A stretch of 64,000 bases of DNA from the NCBI GenBank assembly GCA_934643185.1, contig CAKUBN010000006.1, positions 3,885 to 67,884 of the forward strand. The letters are read 5' to 3'. Positions 57,800 through 64,000 of the stretch are shown here, in pieces. The translations under genes were made by a program, and so were the position numbers. The notes beneath the pieces were generated by a model that saw only the letters and a program-made list of their open reading frames with translations, was not told where the DNA came from and did no database searches. The DNA is from an uncultured Eubacteriales bacterium. Lineage in GTDB: Bacteria > Bacillota > Clostridia > Oscillospirales > Acutalibacteraceae. The number at the start of each line of letters is the position of its first letter. The first letter of the stretch is position 1.

Positions 57800-58111
57800 A
57801 TGGGTTATGCATATGCGGCCATGTGGCTTATAGCCGGCTTCATTTTGATTTTCCGCTTGGCGAAGGAAAACAAGATCTTTTATGTTGCAGGCGGATTTTT
57901 CCTTGTGCTTGGCGTGTGGTGGCTTTTAGATTCGCTTTTCCCGGCGTGGAAGGTATTTCAGGGCGTACCGGGCGCAGTTTTAAAAGTGCTCACGTTCATC
58001 GTGCTCGTCGTGCTGGCGGTCGTGTTCTTCATTTTGAACCGCAGAAGCTGGAAGGCAGAAGCCGCCATGAATAAAATGCAGGAAAAGGACGACGAAAAAG
58101 AGAAGTTCTGA
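57800..58111 (+). CDS. Small membrane protein of unknown function
   Basis: 103 residues with three hydrophobic segments (about 4-19, 26-46, 58-80) and a charged C-terminal tail (KMQEKDDEKEKF). AAAGGATAGG precedes the ATG and a good promoter lies 57 bases upstream. I do not recognise a family. Repeat copy D follows directly. Confidence 0.7.
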   Translation: MGYAYAAMWLIAGFILIFRLAKENKIFYVAGGFFLVLGVWWLLDSLFPAWKVFQGVPGAVLKVLTFIVLVVLAVVFFILNRRSWKAEAAMNKMQEKDDEKEKF

Positions 58112-58130
58112 TTGTTTTTGTAAAGCGTGG

Positions 58131-58346
58131 TTAAAAGTCTTTGATTAAACTTTCTTCGAGAAAGTTTATCCGTTTCCAAAGGTGAAACCTTTGGTCGAGC
58201 TCCGCAGAGCTCGAAAACTTTTTGCCTAACCAAAGATCAGGAAAATAGCAAAATTATCCAGTGGATGATTTTGCGTAAGAAACCCTATCAAGGGGGTTCT
58301 TGAAAAGGCGAAGCCTTTTAGAAAGGTCTTGAGCAAAACTTTTGAC
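58131..58346 (+). repeat. Modular hairpin repeat, copy D
   Basis: Stems in order: AAACTTTCT/AGAAAGTTT (58147-58167), CCAAAGG/CCTTTGG (58176-58194), CGAGCTC/GAGCTCG with loop CGCA (58196-58213), core TTTGCCTAACCAAAGATCAG (58221-58240), GCAAAATTATCC/GGATGATTTTGC (58248-58274), AAGAAACCC/GGGTTCTT (58277-58301), AAAAGGC/GCCTTTT (58303-58319). Ends are inverted: TTAAAAGTCTTTGA at left and GAGCAAAACTTTTGA at right. Lies between the membrane protein gene and rpe. Confidence 0.85.
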
Positions 58347-58393
58347 ACCCGAATCCGTAAAATTCTTCTCACAGATAGAAAGAAGTGGTAATA

Positions 58394-59020
58394 ATGAAAA
58401 TCGCACCTTCTATGCTCGCAAGTGATTTCACCCGCATGGGTGAGTGTGCAAAGTCCGTCAGCGCCGCCGATTGGCTGCACCTCGATATTATGGACGGCCA
58501 TTTCGTGCCGAACATCAGCTTTGGCCCGGACGTCGTCAAGGCTCTGCGCCCGTTAAGCGACCTCACGTTTGACGTGCACCTCATGATCTCGCACCCCATG
58601 CAGTATATCCGCCAGTTTGCGGAAGCCGGCGCGGATATCATCACATTCCACGTGGAGTGTGACGACGACATCGATGAAACGATCAGCGAAATTGAAAAGT
58701 ACGGCATAAAGCCTGCGCTTTCCTTAAAGCCGGGCACGCCCGTTGAAAGTCTGTACCCGTACCTCGATCGCCTCTACATGGTGCTCGTCATGACGGTGGA
58801 GCCGGGCTTCGGCGGCCAGAAATTCATGGCAGACCAGATGGAAAAGCTGCGCGCTTTAAGAGCAAAGCGTCCGGAGCTTGTTTTGGAGGTGGATGGCGGC
58901 GTAAACCGCGAAACCGCGCCCATCTGCCGCGAAAACGGCGCAGACGTTGCCGTGGCGGGCACGGCTGTGTTCCGCGCAGAGAATATCCCCGCCGAGATCG
59001 CACTGCTGCGCGGCGAGTAA
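58394..59020 (+). CDS. rpe: Ribulose-phosphate 3-epimerase
   Basis: 208 residues; interconverts ribulose-5-P and xylulose-5-P. TIM barrel with APSMLASDF, HLDIMDGHFVPNISFG (metal His/Asp), HLMI, MTVEPGFGGQKF and EVDGGVN. Start at 58394; a GTG three codons upstream is possible. Confidence 0.96.
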   Translation: MKIAPSMLASDFTRMGECAKSVSAADWLHLDIMDGHFVPNISFGPDVVKALRPLSDLTFDVHLMISHPMQYIRQFAEAGADIITFHVECDDDIDETISEIEKYGIKPALSLKPGTPVESLYPYLDRLYMVLVMTVEPGFGGQKFMADQMEKLRALRAKRPELVLEVDGGVNRETAPICRENGADVAVAGTAVFRAENIPAEIALLRGE

Positions 59021-59054
59021 GGTCAGGCGCTGTGTGTCGGGCTTGTGTGTGATT

Positions 59055-59069
59055 TGTGAAGAGTTCACA
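59055..59069. promoter_or_regulatory. Inverted repeat downstream of rpe
   Basis: TGTGAA-GAG-TTCACA, a perfect 6-bp inverted repeat resembling a regulator site. Function unknown. Confidence 0.35.
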
Positions 59070-59121
59070 TTTTGTTCATACTTGCAAATTGTTTTTTCAC
59101 ATAGCCGTCACAGAAAGCCGC

Positions 59122-59210
59122 TATAATGCGGATAACTAAAGTTATCGTTTGTTTTGTTAAGTCAACACTGCGCAAAGCACGTGCTTTATGCAGTGTTGAC
59201 TTGTTTTTTT
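59122..59210 (+). ncRNA. rpe terminator or short terminated RNA
   Basis: TATAAT at 59122-59127 (no good -35 at standard distance) is followed by ATAACT/AGTTAT (59132-59145) and a 13-bp terminator stem AAGTCAACACTGC/GCAGTGTTGACTT (59159-59202) with an inner AAGCAC/GTGCTT stem and T7. The terminator is certain; an independent small RNA of about 80 bases is only possible. Otherwise it ends the rpe transcript. Confidence 0.4.
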
Positions 59211-59231
59211 GCCCGAAATCCGGCAGGATTA

Positions 59232-59260
59232 TTGCAAAACGGCGAAAACTGCGGTATGAT
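59232..59260 (+). promoter_or_regulatory. Promoter of the ABC export operon
   Basis: TTGCAA (59232-59237), 17 bases, TATGAT (59255-59260), leaving a leader of about 210 bases before the ATPase gene. Confidence 0.7.
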
Positions 59261-59477
59261 AATTTGTGCGCTTCCGCGCCGTTTCTGATGGTGCGGAAGC
59301 CGAAACAAAGGATCTAAACGGTTCCGGAAGCGGTTCCCTTTTCCACAAAAGGTTCACCGCATGTTCAAAACCGTTTCGGGCGACGCGCAGCTGCGCGGGC
59401 GTCATTGGGGAGGACTTTACACGGGAAATTTCCCGGGTACATATTTCCGTCCCGCAGAGAAAGGATGGTCATCAAAC

Positions 59478-60518
59478 ATGATCGAGGTCAAAAACCTCAC
59501 GAAGCGCTACGGTACAAATACCGCGCTGAACAATGTCAGCTTCACGGTTGAAGAGGGCACCATCGTCGGCTTCCTCGGGCCGAACGGTGCAGGTAAATCC
59601 ACAACCATGAATATCATCACCGGGTACCTTTCCGCCACGAGCGGTTCGGTCACGGTACAGGGCAAAAATACCCTGGAAAACCCGAACGAAGTGAAAAAGC
59701 TCATCGGCTACCTGCCGGAGCTTCCGCCGCTTTACATGGATATGACGGTCAAGGAGTACCTCAACTTCATGTATGAGCTGAAGGGCGTCAAGCTCGACCG
59801 CAAGCAGCACATCGGCGAGATCTGCCGCCTGACGAAGATCGACAACGTCTACAACCGTCTCATCGGCAACCTGTCTAAGGGCTACAAGCAGCGTGTCGGC
59901 ATTGCGCAGGCTCTGCTCGGCAACCCGCCTGTCCTCATTCTGGACGAGCCCACCGTTGGCCTCGACCCGAAGCAGATCATCGAGATCCGCAACCTCATCA
60001 AGAGCCTCGGCAGAAACCACACGATTATTCTGTCCTCCCACATCCTGCCCGAAGTGCAGGCCGTGTGCGAGCGCGTGATTGTCATGAACAACGGCTGTCT
60101 TGTGGCGGACGGCGCAACGGATACGTTGGCGCACGACCTTTCCGCAGAGCACCGCATCATTGCGCGCATTGACGGCCCGGAAAGCGAAATCCTGCAGGCC
60201 ATCCGCGGCATGGAGCACATTGTGGAGGTTTACTCTCTCGGCGAGAAGGAAAAGGGTGTCTTCGAGATTTCCATCGAGGGCGAGCCGAACTACGACCTGC
60301 GCCGCAACCTGTTTGCACTGCTCACCCGCAAGGGCTGGCCGCTGCTGGCTTTGAGAAACACAGACCTCACGCTGGAGGAAGTCTTCCTGCAGCTTACAAG
60401 CGGCGACGCTTCCCACGCTGCTCCGGCAGAGCCTGAGGTTGAAGTGGAAAAAGAACCCGAAAACACCGAAGCATCTGAGCCCGAAGAGGCTGAAACGAAG
60501 GAGGATGCAGAGAAATGA
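59478..60518 (+). CDS. ABC transporter ATPase (GldA-like)
   Basis: 346 residues from the ATG at 59478 (AAAGGATGG upstream). Walker A GPNGAGKSTT (about 36-45), signature LSKGYKQRVGIAQAL, Walker B VLILDEPTVGLDP. A long acidic Glu-rich tail (last 35 residues) is unusual. Overlaps the permease gene by 4 bases. Substrate unknown. Confidence 0.9.
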   Translation: MIEVKNLTKRYGTNTALNNVSFTVEEGTIVGFLGPNGAGKSTTMNIITGYLSATSGSVTVQGKNTLENPNEVKKLIGYLPELPPLYMDMTVKEYLNFMYELKGVKLDRKQHIGEICRLTKIDNVYNRLIGNLSKGYKQRVGIAQALLGNPPVLILDEPTVGLDPKQIIEIRNLIKSLGRNHTIILSSHILPEVQAVCERVIVMNNGCLVADGATDTLAHDLSAEHRIIARIDGPESEILQAIRGMEHIVEVYSLGEKEKGVFEISIEGEPNYDLRRNLFALLTRKGWPLLALRNTDLTLEEVFLQLTSGDASHAAPAEPEVEVEKEPENTEASEPEEAETKEDAEK

Positions 60519-61222
60519 GAGCAATATTCAAAAGAGAGATGAGAGCGTACTTCGCTTCCCCGGTCGGCTATGTCGTCGTGGCGGCGCTGCTTGCGCTTTA
60601 CGGCTTCTTCTATTATCAGGTTATGGCCATCGGCTCCAGCTCGTACATCACGCAGGTGTTCAGCACCATGTTTATGTTCAGCATGATGATCATGCCGATC
60701 ATCACGATGCGCAGCATGAGCGATGACCGCAAGAATAAGACCGACCAGGCGCTCATCACGGCGCCGGTCAGCGTGACGGGCATCGTTATGGGCAAGTTCC
60801 TCGCGGCGTTCGGCGTGTATTTCATCGCGAACACCCTGGCACTGCTGCCGGCCATCACGATGGGCTTTTTCTCCTCCGCGTTCCCGTGGGGCATTCTCTT
60901 TGGCAACTACATCGGCACGCTGCTGTACGGCGCGGCTATGATCTCCATCGGTGTGTTCATTTCCGGCCTTACCATCAGTCAGGTCATCGCGGCTATCGGC
61001 ACGTTCGTCATTGCCATTTTCCTGATGTTCGTCGACCAGATTGCGTCTGCGCTTTCCGGCAACTTCATCGGCACCATCCTCACATGGATCTCGTTCACCT
61101 CGCGATATGATACCTTCACGCAGGGCATATTCAGCGTTTCAAGCTGCGTGTACTTCATCAGCGTGGCGGCTGTGTTTGTGTTCCTGACCGCCCGCAGGGT
61201 GGAAAGCCGCCGCTGGAACTAA
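60515..61222 (+). CDS. ABC-2 type permease (GldF-like)
   Basis: 235 residues, six hydrophobic segments. MRAIFKREMRAYFASPVGYV and ITMRSMSDDRKNKTDQALIT match the gliding-motility-type ABC-2 permeases that are also widespread in non-gliding Firmicutes. Translationally coupled to the ATPase gene. Confidence 0.88.
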   Translation: MRAIFKREMRAYFASPVGYVVVAALLALYGFFYYQVMAIGSSSYITQVFSTMFMFSMMIMPIITMRSMSDDRKNKTDQALITAPVSVTGIVMGKFLAAFGVYFIANTLALLPAITMGFFSSAFPWGILFGNYIGTLLYGAAMISIGVFISGLTISQVIAAIGTFVIAIFLMFVDQIASALSGNFIGTILTWISFTSRYDTFTQGIFSVSSCVYFISVAAVFVFLTARRVESRRWN

Positions 61223-61237
61223 GGGAGGAGCATAGAG

Positions 61238-62755
61238 ATGAGTAAGAAACCGAACCTTTCCGCAGTAAAGACCGCGGTGCATAAAGAAAAATTCAAGCAC
61301 GGCTCTTTGGCCGTTGTGTTCACGGTTGTGTTTATCGCCGTGATTATCGTCATCAACGTTCTGGTCTCTGCGCTGACCACGCGTTTTCCGTCCATGAACT
61401 TCGACCTCACGAAAGAGGGCCTCAATACTCTGAGCGATGAAGCAACGGACGTGGCAAAGGAGATCGTCAACGAAACGACCATTTACATCATCGGCTCCGA
61501 GGACGCGATTCGCGGCGATGAGGTCTATTCCAATTACAGCTTAAAGTACAGTCAGGTCGCGAACCTCGCAGACCGTCTGCATGAGCTGAACGACAAGATC
61601 AAGGTCGAGTACATCGACCCGGACATGAACCCGCAGTTCATCAGCGATTATGCCGATGACTCCCTTACGACCGGCAAGGTCATGGTCAAGACGGATAAGC
61701 GCCACAAGACGCTCGCCGTTACCGACCTGTTCAGCATCCAGCAGGATTCTTCCACCGGCCAGTATAACTACTACTCCAAGGTAGACGGCGCGCTTGCAAA
61801 CGCCCTGTACCTCGTCAATCTCGATACCGTTCCGGTCGTCGCATTTGCAACGGGCCACAACGAAATGCTCACCGTTTCCGATAACCTTTCCACGTTTACC
61901 GGCATGCTCAACGACAACAACTTTGAAGTCAAAGAGTTCAACATGCTGACGGACGAAATTCCGGAAGACGCTTCCATCGTTGTGCTCGGCACGCCGACCA
62001 CGGACTATACGTCCGAAGAGCTTTCTAAGCTTGAAGCGTATCTCGACGATGAGAAAATGGCTTCTTCCAGAACGCTGTATGTCACGGCATACCCGACCCA
62101 GAGCTGGGCAGACATGCCGAACCTCAAGTCCTTCCTTGCAGAGTGGGGCCTTGAGCCGCAGACCGGTGTGCTGTTCGAGAGCGACATGAATAACGTGCTC
62201 ACCACGCAGGACGCTTCCCCGGCTTATCTTTTTGCAAACGTCACCGATGATGTACTCAGCGGCACGTATGATAACGTTATCGCCGCAGCAGCAGCACCGG
62301 TAAAGCGCCTGTTTACCTCTAACAACGACATCGCTACGTATTCCATTTTGGAGACGAGCGACACCGCTTACCTCACGACCACACAGGAGGTTGAGGAAAA
62401 CCCGAACACCGATACCTACACCATCACCGGTCTTGCACAGCGCTACATGGATAATCAAGGCAAGATTTGCGCGAATGTTGTGGTAGACGGCAACTCCATG
62501 GGCTACCTCAGCACCTTCCTCGGCAACTCCACCTTCGGCAATAAGGACTATACGCTGGACTTCATTAAGAACCTCACCGGCACGACCGATACCCGCGTGG
62601 GCCTCGTTGTCAACCAGACCCAGACGAACACACTTGATATCAGCGCTTCCTCCGCGGTCATCCAGACTATCGGTCTTGGCCTGTTCACCATTGTGGTGCC
62701 GGTTGCCGTCCTTGTCATCGGCCTTGTCATCTTCCTCAGAAGAAGACATCTGTAA
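61238..62755 (+). CDS. GldG-like ABC transporter auxiliary protein
   Basis: 505 residues. An N-terminal membrane segment (about 27-48) precedes an extracytoplasmic domain of the ABC_transp_aux type (IDPDMNPQFISDYAD; VVAFATGHNEM; SIVVLGTPTTDYTSEELSKL), and a C-terminal segment anchors it (GLFTIVVPVAVLVIGLVIFL), ending RRRHL. GGGAGG precedes the ATG. Works with the upstream ATPase and permease. Confidence 0.87.
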   Translation: MSKKPNLSAVKTAVHKEKFKHGSLAVVFTVVFIAVIIVINVLVSALTTRFPSMNFDLTKEGLNTLSDEATDVAKEIVNETTIYIIGSEDAIRGDEVYSNYSLKYSQVANLADRLHELNDKIKVEYIDPDMNPQFISDYADDSLTTGKVMVKTDKRHKTLAVTDLFSIQQDSSTGQYNYYSKVDGALANALYLVNLDTVPVVAFATGHNEMLTVSDNLSTFTGMLNDNNFEVKEFNMLTDEIPEDASIVVLGTPTTDYTSEELSKLEAYLDDEKMASSRTLYVTAYPTQSWADMPNLKSFLAEWGLEPQTGVLFESDMNNVLTTQDASPAYLFANVTDDVLSGTYDNVIAAAAAPVKRLFTSNNDIATYSILETSDTAYLTTTQEVEENPNTDTYTITGLAQRYMDNQGKICANVVVDGNSMGYLSTFLGNSTFGNKDYTLDFIKNLTGTTDTRVGLVVNQTQTNTLDISASSAVIQTIGLGLFTIVVPVAVLVIGLVIFLRRRHL

Positions 62756-62779
62756 GTCGAAGAAAGGAACCTGCTTCCC

Positions 62780-64000
62780 ATGAAGAAAACCACAAAATAC
62801 ATTATCATCACGCTCGTTGTGCTCATCGTGCTGGGCGCGGCTGCCGCAGCGCTGATTCTCACGTCTCCGAAGGACAGTGAAGACGACGCAAGCAACTCCA
62901 GCACCGTTTCCGAGAGCACGGAACCCGCACTGATCGATAAGACCGCCGAAGACGTGAAGAACATCGGCGTTGAAGACCTCGCCGCGGACGACAGCTATAC
63001 GATCATCCCGACGGAAACGACTACCTCGAGCGGCGACACCGAGCAGACCTTCACCATTGAAGGCTGGGACGACCTCGATGTGCTCTACTCGAACGTAAAG
63101 AGCCTTGCAGACCGCCTATACTCCATCACGCCGACGAAGAAGATCGGTGCGGTAGAGGACCTCTCCGAGTACGGCCTCGGCAGCGGCGAAGGCTACAAGA
63201 TCACCATGAACTACACGGACGGCACGTCCCAGACGTTCACCATCGGCAATAAAGCCGGTGAATCCTCCGGCTCTTACATGCTGTATGAGGACGAAGTGTA
63301 CATCGTGCCCGTTTCCACGTATTTGAAGCAGTCTAAGTACGACTTCCTCAATAAGTCTCTCATCGCAATTCCGACGCCGACCATCACCGCGACGGACGGC
63401 ACCGAGACGGACAGCACAAGCGAAATCAACAGCCTGCACCTTTCCGGCCAGAACTATCCGGAAGAAATTCAGTTCGGTCTTTCCGATGACGAAGTGCTCG
63501 CGTACGACATCACAGAGCCGATCTACGCCGGCATGAACTCCGGCAAGATCGACGACTTTGTGGAGCAGCTGCAAAACGTGACGGCTGCCGGTGTCCTCGC
63601 CGTACACGCTACGGAAGAAGACATCGCAAAGTACGGTCTGGATAACCCGGTTGCTGTGTGCGATTACACGATGAACGATGAGCACCATGTCATTAAGCTT
63701 GGCGATAAGACCGGCGACCTGTACAGCATGATGGTGGACGACGACACAACGATCTACACCATCACGGACAGCGCCGTGACCTCTTGGGTGAATATTGAAG
63801 TGTATTCCCTGCGCGACGGCTTTGTGCGCCTGCCGTACATCAAGAGCGTTTCCCGCGTGACTCTCACCTCGTCCACCGGTACGGATGTCTACGACGTGAC
63901 CCGCATCGAGAACGAGGAGAAATCCACCGAGACGAACACATTCTACGATTTGGAAGTCTCGAAGGACGGCAAGGAAATCAACTACGATTACTACCAGCCG
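62780..64000 (+). CDS. DUF4340 protein, C-terminus beyond window
   Basis: 407 residues visible without a stop. An N-terminal membrane segment (YIIITLVVLIVLGAAAAALI) is followed by a Ser/Thr/Glu-rich stretch and repeated beta-rich DUF4340 units (YTDGTSQTFTIGNKAGESSG; KYGLDNPVAVCDYTMNDEHH). DUF4340 genes regularly follow GldG-like genes. Faces outside the membrane. Function unknown. Confidence 0.82.
   Translation, partial: MKKTTKYIIITLVVLIVLGAAAAALILTSPKDSEDDASNSSTVSESTEPALIDKTAEDVKNIGVEDLAADDSYTIIPTETTTSSGDTEQTFTIEGWDDLDVLYSNVKSLADRLYSITPTKKIGAVEDLSEYGLGSGEGYKITMNYTDGTSQTFTIGNKAGESSGSYMLYEDEVYIVPVSTYLKQSKYDFLNKSLIAIPTPTITATDGTETDSTSEINSLHLSGQNYPEEIQFGLSDDEVLAYDITEPIYAGMNSGKIDDFVEQLQNVTAAGVLAVHATEEDIAKYGLDNPVAVCDYTMNDEHHVIKLGDKTGDLYSMMVDDDTTIYTITDSAVTSWVNIEVYSLRDGFVRLPYIKSVSRVTLTSSTGTDVYDVTRIENEEKSTETNTFYDLEVSKDGKEINYDYYQP

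Noticed and set aside
58176..58194. parS-like GGTGAAACC in repeat copies B and D
   Set aside because: Only a 7-base half resembles parS and it belongs to the repeat stem.

Overview
The window looks like the replication-origin region of a Gram-positive Clostridia chromosome, most likely Oscillospirales (Ruminococcaceae-like). The evidence is gene order (gyrB, remB, recF, S4 protein, dnaN, dnaA on the minus strand; rpmH, rnpA, yidD, yidC, jag, mnmE, mnmG, rsmG, noc, parA, parB on the plus strand), AGGAGG ribosome binding sites, TTGACA/TATAAT promoters, zinc forms of S14 and L36, and a moderately GC-rich codon usage. The taxon is inferred, not proven.

Layout. 1-6.7 kb: minus-strand replication cluster ending in a truncated gyrB. 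About 4.8-7.2 kb: origin of replication, with DnaA boxes, an AT-rich stretch and a DnaA-trio-like motif between dnaN and dnaA, and a second small box group over the dnaA promoter. 7.2-20.6 kb: rightward genes for RNase P protein, YidD/YidC membrane insertion, tRNA modification (MnmE/MnmG), RsmG and the Noc/ParA/ParB segregation system with several parS-like sites; a deaminase, two acetyltransferases and a NUDIX hydrolase are interspersed. 21-33 kb: serS, a minus-strand MFS transporter, guaB and an oligopeptide ABC operon. 33-41.6 kb: accessory metabolism (a phospholipase-C-like protein, a domain-permuted GH3 glycosidase, an M28 peptidase, a CE2-like esterase) and a G5/3D cell-wall protein behind a structured leader. 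41.8-57.6 kb: the S10-spc-alpha ribosomal superoperon with secY, adk, map, infA and rpoA. 57.7-64 kb: a small membrane protein, rpe and a GldA/F/G-like ABC export system cut off by the window end.

Most genes are transcribed away from the origin on both arms; the exceptions in the right arm are NUDIX/GNAT, the MFS gene and the phospholipase-like gene.

The least ordinary material is non-coding. Four intergenic copies of a modular hairpin repeat (near 1.2, 7.0, 20.8 and 58.2 kb) keep the same order of stems while the stem sequences change in a compensatory way. A cluster of DnaA boxes lies about 17 kb from the origin. Terminator-containing leaders precede guaB, the 3D-domain gene and rpsJ. A parS group sits around noc-parA. 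No CRISPR array, rRNA, tRNA, phage or insertion sequence was seen.
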